This document shows positions 15,948-23,747 of a DNA stretch of 64,000 nt, in pieces. Position 1 is the first letter of the stretch, and each line of letters opens with the position of its first letter. The stretch is taken from assembly GCF_003627075.1 (NCBI RefSeq), contig NZ_CP032630.1, positions 496,001 through 560,000 of the forward strand. Reading direction: 5' to 3'. The notes beneath the pieces are model-generated. The model was not told where the DNA came from. It saw nothing but the letters and a program-made list of their open reading frames with translations, and ran no database searches. The translations under genes were made by a program, and so were the position numbers. This DNA is from Protaetiibacter intestinalis (GTDB taxonomy: Bacteria; Actinomycetota; Actinomycetes; Actinomycetales; Microbacteriaceae).

Positions 15948-17549
15948 GTGGGACACCCTCCATACCGCGACGCGCAACCTGATCGACTCCGCGGCGCACG
16001 AGGGCGGAACAAACCTCGCGCGAGACGCCGGTACCCGGGGTGGGTAGCGATTACGCTTGCCACCTCGCGAACGCCGGTCCCCGCCAGGGACGTGATCCGC
16101 TCGGCGGTCACCGTGCCCGTCGTCCTCGCAATCACGCTCGCCACTGTCGATGCCAACGCGGCGTTGTTCGCTTCCTTGGCAGCACTCTTGGTAGTTCTCT
16201 CGGAACGGTCCGGCACTCTCGGTCAGCGGCTCTTCCGTTCGGGCGCCGGGCTCGGGGCGGGGATTGTCGCCGAGGCGTTCGGATCCTCGACCGGGGGCAC
16301 GGGTTGGATCCCACTCGCCGCCCTCTTGGGCTTCGGGCTGGTGGCAGGTGTGCTCAGCAGCATCACATCCGCCTTGTCGTTCGCCTCCATGCAGCTTCTT
16401 GTGCAGGTGTCCATTGCCTGCGGACTGGCTGTGGAGATCTCCCGTTGGGAACGCCTCACCTCGTACATCGCGGGCGGGTTGTTCGCGATCGCGGTGATGG
16501 TGGTCCAAAGCGCAATCGAACGGACGAGCGGGCTCTACCTAGCAGCCGCGGACGGCGCCGAACGAGCCGTCGAATTGTCCGCATTCGACCCCGAGAACGT
16601 GGCTGCTGCCTCGGTCGCCGACCGTGAGCTCGACCTAGCGCAAGACCTCATCACCTGGGCGCGTCCGATCGGTCCGACCCGACGCGCGCTCGTCGAGAAG
16701 GCGCGTGCCAAATACGCCAACGCGCTCGTCAAAGCCCTCGGCGTTGCGACACAGCAACCGGCCCCCCTGGTCGCTTCGGTCACCCCAGGAGATGCGCAAG
16801 CTGTTCTGCGGGAAGCGATTGGTGCGCGATCCACCTGGGCGCTTGTCGGACGCCTCGAGGCCTGCCTGCTGGTCGGCGAGCTCGTGCGCCAGGCCAGTCC
16901 ACTGGGACACGGCTACTGGATCACCCTGACGATTGCGCTATGCCTCAAGCCCGACTTCGCCCCCGTCTTCACGCGCACGGTCCAACGTGGCGTCGGCACG
17001 CTGCTCGGGCTCGTCGTGGGGGTCGTCTTTGTTCTCCTCCCGAGTCGGCTGTTTGCGCTTGCCCTCCTCGTTGCGGCCGGCGGTGCCGTGCCCTACACCG
17101 TTCGGCGAAACTACGGTTGGTTCGCTTTCGTCATCACGCCTCAGGTGTTCGTGCTGCTGGAATTGGGCCAGCCCGTCAGCTGGACCACGATCGTCGAGCG
17201 GGCAGCGAACACGCTCATCGGTTGCGTGATCGTCCTCACCGTCGGGAATGCGCTCTGGCCCGCCACCTGGGCGCGCGGCTTGCGTCACGAAGCAGATCTC
17301 CTCGACGCCGATATCGACGAGTTCTTGAGCAGGGCCGCCCAAGGGCTGTCCTTCGAGACCGCGGTACAGCGGTTAGCGCTGTCGCGAAGGATCACTGCCT
17401 TGAAAGATCAAGCTGCCGTGATGTCGGAGACCTCAATCTCGCCTCAGCGATACAGGCTGTTAGCCGAAGACATCACCAGGATCGAGGGCAGGTTCAGGCT
17501 GGGAATGCGGCGCATCCGGCCAGACGCTGTGACTGAGCAGGTCCCCTAG
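15948..17549 (+). CDS. FUSC-family (aromatic acid exporter-like) membrane protein
   Basis: A 533-residue protein with two clusters of transmembrane helices separated by a soluble domain, as in FUSC/ArAE exporters. The N-terminal cluster includes 'VTVPVVLAITLATVDANAALFASLAALLV' in parts ('ALFASLAALLVVLSERSG'); the C-terminal cluster begins at 'LGHGYWITLTIALCLKPDF', a hallmark 'yW..lt..l.l.p.f' FUSC motif, then 'RGVGTLLGLVVGVVF'. Family members export aromatic acids or are fused to phage-type resistance functions. The GTG at 15948 is uncertain: the first 30 residues are Arg-rich and no ribosome-binding site is evident. It is divergent from the fusion flavoprotein. Confidence 0.82.
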   Translation: MGHPPYRDAQPDRLRGARGRNKPRARRRYPGWVAITLATSRTPVPARDVIRSAVTVPVVLAITLATVDANAALFASLAALLVVLSERSGTLGQRLFRSGAGLGAGIVAEAFGSSTGGTGWIPLAALLGFGLVAGVLSSITSALSFASMQLLVQVSIACGLAVEISRWERLTSYIAGGLFAIAVMVVQSAIERTSGLYLAAADGAERAVELSAFDPENVAAASVADRELDLAQDLITWARPIGPTRRALVEKARAKYANALVKALGVATQQPAPLVASVTPGDAQAVLREAIGARSTWALVGRLEACLLVGELVRQASPLGHGYWITLTIALCLKPDFAPVFTRTVQRGVGTLLGLVVGVVFVLLPSRLFALALLVAAGGAVPYTVRRNYGWFAFVITPQVFVLLELGQPVSWTTIVERAANTLIGCVIVLTVGNALWPATWARGLRHEADLLDADIDEFLSRAAQGLSFETAVQRLALSRRITALKDQAAVMSETSISPQRYRLLAEDITRIEGRFRLGMRRIRPDAVTEQVP

Positions 17550-17694
17550 CCCCATCCCCACTGGTCGATCAGTCGCACGGTCGACACCGTTTCGTTCGCT
17601 TCCGCCCGTCGCGACAGTGAGCGCCTCCCGGAGGCAGGAGTCGACACGCCGTTCAGGTTTGCCCCCGCCCCGCGCGTGGCCCACAATCGAACTC

Positions 17695-17982
17695 ATGTTC
17701 GAGACTCAAGTCGTCGAGCGGGCCGGCGCAGACAGCGCACACATCAGCATCTGGACCACTGACAGCATCCCTATTCGGATGTTCTGGCGCGGCGAACGCT
17801 GGCGCGTGATCGACGCACCCACAAGGCTCGGGTCCGCCGACGCGATCTGGCATCCGGCTCTCACCCACCCGCCGGCAGGGTGGTCGGGCTGGCGCTTCAC
17901 CGCGAGCGCCGGCGGGGAGACACGTGTGTTTGACGTGCAAGAACTCGGGTCGGGCTGGCGACTACTGGCTGTCTACAGCTAG
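17695..17982 (+). CDS. small protein, possibly DUF6504-like
   Basis: A 95-residue protein starting at the ATG at 17695. The pattern 'PIRMFWRGERWRVIDAP' then 'WSGWRFTASAGGETRVFDVQE' and 'GWRLLAVYS' recalls DUF6504-type small proteins, which carry a WRG motif, a central tryptophan and a C-terminal 'W.L..vy' strand. Those are often found near Y-family polymerases, but none is nearby here. It has no signal peptide or membrane segment. The assignment is tentative; it may simply be an uncharacterised actinobacterial protein. It lies 66 bases upstream of the recombinase-like module on the same strand. Confidence 0.55.
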   Translation: MFETQVVERAGADSAHISIWTTDSIPIRMFWRGERWRVIDAPTRLGSADAIWHPALTHPPAGWSGWRFTASAGGETRVFDVQELGSGWRLLAVYS

Positions 17983-18048
17983 AACGCCTCGGCCCGCACG
18001 CGGAGTCGTACTTGCAACCGGTTTGACCCCCCACGGCATAGACCGTGC

Positions 18049-19185
18049 GTGTCCACACCAACGACGAACCACCAACCGTCTGAGAAGACGAACCCCCTGG
18101 CGTTCGGGGACAGTCTGTCTCTGCCTCCCGGCGACGCTGACCGCGTCGATGCCCTCGCCCGAGCCCTCGCCCGGGTCAAGGCATCACTGCCGGAGGGCAT
18201 GTCGTCTTACATCGAGTCCTGGACCCCGGGCTCGACGGCGATCGCCCCAGCGGTAGCGGCGTTCTGTCGCGACGCGGTGTGTTCGGTCGCTCCGATGAAC
18301 AAACACACCGCCCATCAGGTGTTCGCGGCCGTCGTGAGCCTGGTCGGCTGGGCGCACGTCTCAAAGGGCCTGCCCCTGCGATATCGGCTGGTGCTGAGCG
18401 GCGAGGTGCTCCGGCAGTGGCAGGCTGCGACGTTGAAGTCCGGAGTTCTGGGGAAGGGGACCGCGAGGAACTACCGCGGACACCTGCTTCGGGTGGCGCA
18501 CGCAATGGGGGTCGAAATTGACGCCTCGCTTGAGCCGATCACCCGCACGGCCCGCACCCGGCCTTACTCCGCCGAGGACATGAGGCGCTACGTCCTCTGG
18601 GCCCGAACACTCCGTGGGTCCTCGAGGTCGAGAGCTCTGTCGCTTCTCTCCCTGGCGGCGGGCGCCGGTCTCACCTCGGAGGAGGTCGTGCTCGTGCGCG
18701 GGCGCGACGTACTCATCGAAGGCGGGATGTGGGTGACCGTGGGTGGCTCGCGGCCCCGCCTGGCACCCGCCATCGATGCTTGGAGACCAGTCATCCGAAG
18801 TCTCACGGAGATCACACCGCCGGATGAGTACCTCTTCCCGCGCGTCTACGACGGCCAGAACCCCGCCCCGCACGTCGGCGACTGGCTCAACCGCCTCCCG
18901 CATCGTCCGCGGCTCGCGCCTCAGAGGCTTCGCGTGACGTGGATCGTCGAGCAGCTCAAGTCCAATGCCGGAAACGACGAACTCCTCCTCGCATGGGCCG
19001 GCATCGACCGCGGAGAAACCCTTGCCGGCTACCTCCCGTTCCTCGGCGAGGTCGACGCGACCCGTCGCGCGCAGCTCATCCGGCTGCGTACGTCAGTTCC
19101 GCTGGATAAGACTCGCCGCATCTCCGAGGACCGTGATCAGAAAAACGACAGTGCCGCGCATAGGGGTCTCGGAGGACGCGCATGA
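18049..19185 (+). CDS. tyrosine-recombinase-like protein A (catalytic residues lost)
   Basis: A 378-residue protein paralogous to the next gene product: both share 'WAHxxxGLPL' (ORF residues 101-110), a 'YRxxLLRV' helix, and C-terminal 'RxRxTWIV ... AGxDRxExLxxYxPxL'. The fold looks like a tyrosine recombinase core: 'LLSLAAGAGLTSEEVVLVRG' aligns to box I, yet the catalytic Arg is Thr209; the HxxR motif reads Gln292-Arg-Leu-Arg295; Tyr328 aligns with the nucleophile. With box I Arg and the His residues missing, it is unlikely to cut DNA by itself and may be a DNA-binding partner. It starts with GTG at 18049 without a clear ribosome-binding site. Confidence 0.7.
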   Translation: MSTPTTNHQPSEKTNPLAFGDSLSLPPGDADRVDALARALARVKASLPEGMSSYIESWTPGSTAIAPAVAAFCRDAVCSVAPMNKHTAHQVFAAVVSLVGWAHVSKGLPLRYRLVLSGEVLRQWQAATLKSGVLGKGTARNYRGHLLRVAHAMGVEIDASLEPITRTARTRPYSAEDMRRYVLWARTLRGSSRSRALSLLSLAAGAGLTSEEVVLVRGRDVLIEGGMWVTVGGSRPRLAPAIDAWRPVIRSLTEITPPDEYLFPRVYDGQNPAPHVGDWLNRLPHRPRLAPQRLRVTWIVEQLKSNAGNDELLLAWAGIDRGETLAGYLPFLGEVDATRRAQLIRLRTSVPLDKTRRISEDRDQKNDSAAHRGLGGRA

Positions 19186-20117
19186 GTAACGCTGAGTCGC
19201 AGCCGGGCGCGCGCAACACGATGACAGATACCCATCCCCCCGTCTCAGAACTGGTGTTGAGCGAGGTCGCCGCGTTCGTGCAAACCGTCGCGCGGCTGCT
19301 CGCCTCCCAGTCGGACTATACGGTCGCTCGCCTCACCACCATCATCGGCAAGTACGTGGCCTGGGCCCATGGCATCCGCGGTCTGCCGCTGGCGGAGCGC
19401 CTGCTGTTCGATACCAAGGTCGTCGACCTTTACATTCGTGACTCCCGCATCCAGGGGAAGCTTCACCCGTCGAGCATCGGAACATATCGTTCCGTACTGC
19501 TGCGGGTGTCCGAGGTCCTGCTGCCGCGAGACGAGGCGACTCAGGCGCGCGGCCTCAGCGCCAACGCCCTGCTCCCGCCGTACAGCGCGGAGGAACTGAC
19601 CCACTTCCCGACCTGGGCGCTCGGCCAGCGAACCGATCTGATGGGCCAGAAGGCCACCGCCCTCATGTGCCTCGGCCTCGGCTGCGGGCTACGGGCCCGC
19701 GAAATCAACACCCTGCGGCGTGAAGACATCGAGGATGACAACGGCATCATCGTGACCGTTCTCGACGAGAACGGCGCCCGCCGGGTGCCGATGCTGCCCA
19801 GGTACGAGCCCGCGTTCCGGAAGCTCATCGAGTCGCGTCGCAGCGGCGACTTCATCTTCGGCAAGCCCGAGCGCGAAGTGCGGCGAAACGCCATCTCGGA
19901 GTTCGTCGCGGTGTCCAACTGCCACCGAGTCAAGCCAAACACCTACCGCATGCGCACCACGTGGATCGTGGGCCGACTGGCCTCAGGCGTGGACCTCCCG
20001 ACCTTGCTCGAAGCAGCCGGTCTCGACCGGCTCGAGAAGCTCGGCGACTACATCCCCTACCTCGCACAACCCACTCCGGCGACGTTCGCCGGCCTTACCA
20101 AGGATGTCGTGCGGTGA
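19182..20117 (+). CDS. tyrosine-recombinase-like protein B (partly conserved active site)
   Basis: A 311-residue paralogue of the preceding gene. Box I is preserved: 'LGLGCGLRAREINTLRRED' with Arg171, followed by a beta hairpin 'VTVLDENGARRVPML' as in integrases. The HxxR motif is Tyr255-Arg-Met-Arg258 ('YRMRTTWIVGRLASGVDLPTLL' in outline), so the His is lost; the downstream GH box is replaced by 'AAGLDR'; Tyr290 in 'GDYIPYL' aligns with the nucleophile. It therefore keeps two arginines and the tyrosine, but not the histidines. Whether it still performs strand exchange is unknown. The start overlaps the previous stop (ATGA) and the end overlaps the transposase start (GTGA). Confidence 0.75.
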   Translation: MSNAESQPGARNTMTDTHPPVSELVLSEVAAFVQTVARLLASQSDYTVARLTTIIGKYVAWAHGIRGLPLAERLLFDTKVVDLYIRDSRIQGKLHPSSIGTYRSVLLRVSEVLLPRDEATQARGLSANALLPPYSAEELTHFPTWALGQRTDLMGQKATALMCLGLGCGLRAREINTLRREDIEDDNGIIVTVLDENGARRVPMLPRYEPAFRKLIESRRSGDFIFGKPEREVRRNAISEFVAVSNCHRVKPNTYRMRTTWIVGRLASGVDLPTLLEAAGLDRLEKLGDYIPYLAQPTPATFAGLTKDVVR

Positions 20118-21904
20118 CCCGGCCGTCCCACTTCGAAGTGACACTGACCGCCAGCGAAGCAGACGAGCGCATCAAGGGCTTCTTCGGCGTCGACACCCGC
20201 GAGGAACTCGACCGGCTCGAAGTGAAGTCATTCCCGCAGCTCCACGTCGACCTGGCCGTCAAGATCGTCGACGGCGAGATGGGAGGCACAAACCTCGCCG
20301 ACCTGCATGCCGAGTGGGAGGCGCTTGAGGTCGAGCGCCGCGGCCCGGGAGGCCGCCCGGCGGCCATCAGCACCCGCACGATGCTCATCATCCTGCTCAT
20401 GCACGCCCTCGCCGGAGAGCCGATGGTGAAGCGACACATGGCCGACACGCTGATGATGCGCCTGACCACACCGCAACGTCGACAGATCGGGCTCCCTGAG
20501 ATGGAACTCGACGGGGAGGCCTGGTACGGCCGTCTCCAGTCCGCACACAAGAGGCTGCTCACCCCTCTCGACCCCTCGCCCATGCCCCGCTATCGGCGGG
20601 GCAAGAAGCCCGCGGCCCACGACCGCATCAACCGCCACCGAAAGCTCACCGGAGCCAAGCGCGTAGTGCTCGACCAGTGGCACAGGAGCGAGCGACCGCT
20701 CCTCGAGGAGCGCCGCGAGCGCCTCAACGACTTCATCTTCCAGATGATCACCAACCCGGTGCGACACGCAAAGTCGATCGGAATGCTCGACAAGGCCACG
20801 GGCGACCTCGCCCTCGACGCGACCTTTGCCGGCCTGCTGGGACGAGTAAGCGATCGTGCCGACCTGACCAAAGACGCCAACTCCACCAACCACGAAGCAG
20901 GAAACTACGCCCGCAAGCGATCGGCTGGAGAAATCGGACCCGACGGCAAGCCCTATACCAGCACCAAATACAAGTTCGGGTACGAGTTCGACATCCTCAC
21001 GATGACAAATGGAAGCCGCGACTGCCCGGACTTCCTGATCGGGTGCGACATGCACCGACCAGCGGAGATCACCAATGTCGCCCGGACTCTTCTCCCCCGG
21101 GTCGCCGAGCTCGAGTTGCCCACCGGCACCATCAGCGTCGACCGTGCATACAACAACCTGCTGAGCGAGAACTTCCACGAGGTGCTGCTCGAGCACGGCT
21201 ACGAGTGGGTGTTCGACTATCCAGGTGACGAGCTCGGCAGCCAGACGAGCATCCGCGTCAACGGCGTCGGCTACATCATGGTCGAGGGCACCTGGTACCT
21301 CGAGTTCATGCCCAGCGACCTGATCAACTGCGTCAGGCGCTCGCGCCTACCCGAGGACGATCCGGACCACATCAGCAAGGAGACGCGTGCCCTGCAGCTC
21401 GAGGCGCGTCGCGACTACCAACTGGTCCGGTTCGGGCGCCGAGACGATCGCGGATTCCAGCGCTACAAGCTTCCCGCCCCTGACCGCTACTTCGCGTTCG
21501 ACGAGCTCACCGGCCAAATCAAAGAGAAGCCCACCGTGAAGACTGTCAGCATCCCGCTGAAGGTCGGTCTCCGCTGGGGGCAGAAGCATCCCTACAAGTC
21601 GCCCGAGTGGTACACGGCGTACGCATTGCGCAGCACCATCGAACGCAAGAACAGCCAACTGAAGCACACCACCTTCGAGGACATCGACAATCCCTACAAC
21701 CGTCCCGCGCGCGGCTACGCCGCAAACGCCCTCGCCGTCGCGATGCTGTTGACCGCCTACAACATCCGAGAAGCGAACAACCACGTCCGAGCGCTCGAGG
21801 GCATCGATACGAGCCGCAGTCCTCGTCGGCGTGCTCCGCGACGGCGCCCCGACGAGACACTCCAGAACGTCGCCAAGCAGCGCGACCGCCGCACCCTCAG
21901 ATAG
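20114..21904 (+). CDS. DDE transposase
   Basis: A 596-residue transposase starting at GTG 20114, inside the stop of the preceding gene. The RNase H-like core is visible: first Asp at residue 235 ('LALDATFAGLLG'), second Asp at 343 ('TISVDRAYNNL') and Glu at 510 ('STIERKNSQLKH'), which is the Y/R-rich 'IE..ns.lK' type seen in IS4/IS1182-like enzymes. A long insertion with strands and 'YIMVEGTWYLEF' lies between the second Asp and Glu. The N-terminal 200 residues are helical, Arg-rich and probably DNA-binding; the C-terminus is a basic tail ('RSPRRRAPRRRPDE'). It is intact, and its codon use resembles its neighbours in the left region. Confidence 0.85.
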   Translation: MTRPSHFEVTLTASEADERIKGFFGVDTREELDRLEVKSFPQLHVDLAVKIVDGEMGGTNLADLHAEWEALEVERRGPGGRPAAISTRTMLIILLMHALAGEPMVKRHMADTLMMRLTTPQRRQIGLPEMELDGEAWYGRLQSAHKRLLTPLDPSPMPRYRRGKKPAAHDRINRHRKLTGAKRVVLDQWHRSERPLLEERRERLNDFIFQMITNPVRHAKSIGMLDKATGDLALDATFAGLLGRVSDRADLTKDANSTNHEAGNYARKRSAGEIGPDGKPYTSTKYKFGYEFDILTMTNGSRDCPDFLIGCDMHRPAEITNVARTLLPRVAELELPTGTISVDRAYNNLLSENFHEVLLEHGYEWVFDYPGDELGSQTSIRVNGVGYIMVEGTWYLEFMPSDLINCVRRSRLPEDDPDHISKETRALQLEARRDYQLVRFGRRDDRGFQRYKLPAPDRYFAFDELTGQIKEKPTVKTVSIPLKVGLRWGQKHPYKSPEWYTAYALRSTIERKNSQLKHTTFEDIDNPYNRPARGYAANALAVAMLLTAYNIREANNHVRALEGIDTSRSPRRRAPRRRPDETLQNVAKQRDRRTLR

Positions 21905-21910
21905 CACACG

Positions 21911-21958
21911 AAGAGGCCCGGCCTGCATCGAGATTCTCGATCGCTGGCCGGGCCTTTT
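21911..21958 (+). terminator. rho-independent terminator after the transposase
   Basis: A 13-base stem (AAGAGGCCCGGCC pairing with GGCCGGGCC followed by TTTT) encloses an inner ATCGAG/CTCGAT hairpin. It starts 7 bases after the transposase stop and ends with four T residues, so it should terminate the three-gene transcript before the tRNA. Confidence 0.85.
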
Positions 21959-21990
21959 CGCACGTTCATGAGACCCCAGAAGGTCGTTCG

Positions 21991-22027
21991 AGTTATCACT
22001 ATCCGAACGCCTCAGTTATCACAATCC
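21991..22027. repeat. direct repeat pair beside tRNA-Gln
   Basis: AGTTATCACTATCC (21991-22004) and AGTTATCACAATCC (22014-22027) match at 13 of 14 positions with a period of 23 bases. They lie between the transposase terminator and the tRNA 3' end, 7 bases from the latter. Such spaced direct repeats could be binding sites for the recombinase-like proteins; this is inference. Confidence 0.6.
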
Positions 22028-22034
22028 CTCCAAG

Positions 22035-22106
22035 CTCCGCCGCCAGGATTCGAACCTGGACTGTACGGCTCCAAAGGCCGACGTGCTGCCGTTACACCAC
22101 AGCGGA
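22035..22106 (-). tRNA. tRNA-Gln (anticodon TTG)
   Basis: On the minus strand, 72 bases fold as a cloverleaf: acceptor TCCGCTG pairs with CGGCGGA, the anticodon stem CGGC/GCCG encloses the loop CTTTGGA with anticodon TTG, and the T arm is CCAGG-TTCGAAT-CCTGG. The discriminator base is G; CCA is not encoded. The 3' end faces the mobile module, so the gene could serve as an integration target. Confidence 0.93.
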
Positions 22107-22123
22107 TCGCGCCGGGGCGCGGG

Positions 22124-23089
22124 TCAAGTCTGCCATCCGCCGCCGGGCAGCACGGTCTCGAGGAACAGCCGCACGAGCCGGGCCGCGTCCACGTCGAGGG
22201 CGACGTCGACGGCGGCCCACTGGGCGCCGAGTCCGTGCATGAGGTCTTCCCCGGGGATCTCGCGCCGGTCGACCACGGTCTGCCCGCGCCCGTAGCCGAC
22301 GAGCTCCACCCGCACCGGCAGCCGTTCCACCCGCAGCGCGTCGGGGTCGACGAGGCTGCACACGGCGCCCGCGTCGCCGATCCAGCCGAGGTAGGGGTGC
22401 TCGCCGTCGGGTGAGGCGATGCGGTGGTCGAGCAGCCGCCCCACGACCGTCTCGCGCAGCGTTGCGGATGCGGCGAGCGCCGCCGCGGTCGCCTCCGGCA
22501 CGCCCACGCGGTTGAACACGTCGAGCCCGTACATGTACAGCGGCACCCCGGCGTCAAGCACGATGGCGGCCGCCTCCGGGTCGTGCCACACGTTGAACTC
22601 GGCGAGCGCGGTGGCGTTGCCGACGCTCGCCGAGCCGCCCATGAACACGATGCGTTCGAGGTTGTCGGCGACCTCCGGATGCGTGCGCAGCAGCAGGGCG
22701 AGGTTGGTCTGCGGGGCGAGGGCCACGAGGGCGACCGGTTCGGGGTGCTCGAGGATGCGTCGCCGCAGGAACTCGACGGCCCCCTCCGGTTCGGCCGTGC
22801 GCTGCGCGGGCGGCAGCTGCACCCCGCCGAGCCCGTCCGCGCCGTGCACGTGCCCGGCATCCCGTGCCGGCTCGATGAGCGGCCGCCGCGCCCCCGCCGC
22901 GACGGGCACGTGGTGCGCCCCGGCGAGGGCGAGCACCCGCAGCGTGTTGTCGACGACGCGGTCGAGGCTGGCGTTGCCGGCCACGCAGCTCACCCCCAGC
23001 AGCTCGAGTTCCGGGTGGGCGGCGGCGAACAGCAGGGCGAGTGCGTCGTCGACACCCGTGTCGACGTCGAGCAGGATCGGGGTGGTCAC
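22124..23089 (-). CDS. nucleoside hydrolase (inosine-uridine preferring type)
   Basis: A 321-residue nucleoside N-ribohydrolase that splits nucleosides into base and ribose for salvage. The calcium-site signature is at the N-terminus ('PILLDVDTGVDDALALLFA'), followed by 'VAGNASLDRVVDNTLRVLAL', 'HGADGLGGV', 'LVALAPQTNLALLLR' and 'MGGSASVGNATALAEFNVWHDPEAA' in pieces, where 'EFNVWHDPEAA' is the conserved ligand region. It starts with GTG at 23089 and is divergent from the MarR gene with 26 bases between starts, so the MarR protein may control it. It ends 17 bases from tRNA-Gln. Composition switches to the high-GC style here. Confidence 0.92.
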   Translation of the reverse strand: MTTPILLDVDTGVDDALALLFAAAHPELELLGVSCVAGNASLDRVVDNTLRVLALAGAHHVPVAAGARRPLIEPARDAGHVHGADGLGGVQLPPAQRTAEPEGAVEFLRRRILEHPEPVALVALAPQTNLALLLRTHPEVADNLERIVFMGGSASVGNATALAEFNVWHDPEAAAIVLDAGVPLYMYGLDVFNRVGVPEATAAALAASATLRETVVGRLLDHRIASPDGEHPYLGWIGDAGAVCSLVDPDALRVERLPVRVELVGYGRGQTVVDRREIPGEDLMHGLGAQWAAVDVALDVDAARLVRLFLETVLPGGGWQT

Positions 23090-23115
23090 GGCACCATCCT
23101 CGCAATAATGGGGGG

Positions 23116-23607
23116 ATGCCCGAGAACGACGAGGTCGACCGGATCGTCGCCGCCTGGGAGCGCGCGCATCCGGAGCTGGATTTCTCGCCCCTGCAGGTGC
23201 TGTCGCGCGTCGCGCGCCTGTCGAAGCACCTGGACCGCGCGAGGCGGGATGCGTTCGGCAGCTCGGGCCTGGAACCGTGGGAGTTCGACGTGCTGGCGGC
23301 GCTGCGCCGCGAGGGCGCCCCGTTCGCGGCGAGCCCGAAGACGCTGCTGCAGCAGACGCTCGTGTCGAGCGGCACGATGACGAACCGCATCGACCGTCTC
23401 GTGGAGCGCGGTTTCGTGGAGCGTCACACCGACCCGCACGACGGCCGCGGGGTGCAGGTGGCGATGACCCCGGCGGGCCGGGAGGCGGTGGATGCGGCGA
23501 TCCGCGCCCTGGTGGCCCGCGAGGCCCAACTGCTGGGCGCCCTCCCCCCCGCCGACCAGGACCGCCTCGCCGCCCTCCTCCGCAAACTCAGCCTCGACTT
23601 CGACTGA
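23116..23607 (+). CDS. MarR-family transcriptional regulator
   Basis: A 163-residue winged-helix regulator. 'GLEPWEFDVLAALRR' begins the DNA-binding domain, the recognition helix region is 'QQTLVSSGTMTNRIDRLVERGFVERH', read in two parts, and the wing is 'DPHDGRGVQVAMTPAGREAV'. The ATG at 23116 has a run of G directly upstream. It is divergent from the nucleoside hydrolase and probably autoregulated through the shared 26-base intergenic segment. The inducing ligand is unknown. Confidence 0.9.
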   Translation: MPENDEVDRIVAAWERAHPELDFSPLQVLSRVARLSKHLDRARRDAFGSSGLEPWEFDVLAALRREGAPFAASPKTLLQQTLVSSGTMTNRIDRLVERGFVERHTDPHDGRGVQVAMTPAGREAVDAAIRALVAREAQLLGALPPADQDRLAALLRKLSLDFD

Positions 23608-23620
23608 AGCCCCCTCCCGG

Positions 23621-23728
23621 CTGACACCCCTCCCGCCGGCTGACCGCCGCCGCAATGCGACACCCCTCCCGCTGGTTGAGTGCCGCCGCAAAGCGACACC
23701 CCTCCCGCTGGTTGAGTGCCGCCGAAGG
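23621..23728. repeat. 36-base tandem repeat, three units
   Basis: Two near-identical 36-base units (23657-23692 and 23693-23728, beginning GCGACACCCCTCCCGCTGG) are preceded by a diverged third unit. They lie after the MarR stop and run into the REP-like palindrome at 23702-23747. Each unit contains half of that palindrome, so the array probably arose by tandem duplication of the repeat arm. Confidence 0.8.
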
Positions 23729-23747
23729 CGGTGTATCGAAACCAGCG
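23702..23747 (-). repeat. REP-like palindromic repeat, copy 1
   Basis: The inverse-oriented form of a motif seen four times in the window: GGTTTCGATACACCGCC, a short loop, then GGCACTCAACCAGCG when read on the minus strand. The core GCCGCCGAAGGCGG is palindromic. It lies between two convergent genes, a common place for REP/BIME elements. Confidence 0.75.

Larger units (their letters stand above)
18049..21904 (+). mobile_element. three-gene recombinase-like/DDE transposase module
   Basis: Three plus-strand genes joined by 4-base overlaps (ATGA at 19182, GTGA at 20114) form one translational unit. The first two encode paralogous tyrosine-recombinase-like proteins with eroded active sites; the third encodes a DDE transposase. 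A rho-independent hairpin follows at 21911-21958, then short direct repeats and tRNA-Gln. No terminal inverted repeats could be found by eye on either side, so the true element boundaries are unknown. It does not match the layout of common IS families that carry one or two transposase frames, nor the RIT elements, which carry three tyrosine recombinases. Confidence 0.7.

Noticed and set aside
18023..18048. TTGACC and CATAGA before the first module gene as a promoter
   Set aside because: The spacing between the two hexamers is only 8 bases, too short for a sigma-70-type promoter.
23657..23728. Possible CRISPR array from 36-base tandem units
   Set aside because: The units are directly adjacent with no spacers, there are only two good copies plus one diverged copy, and no cas gene is near. 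They derive from the REP-like palindrome.
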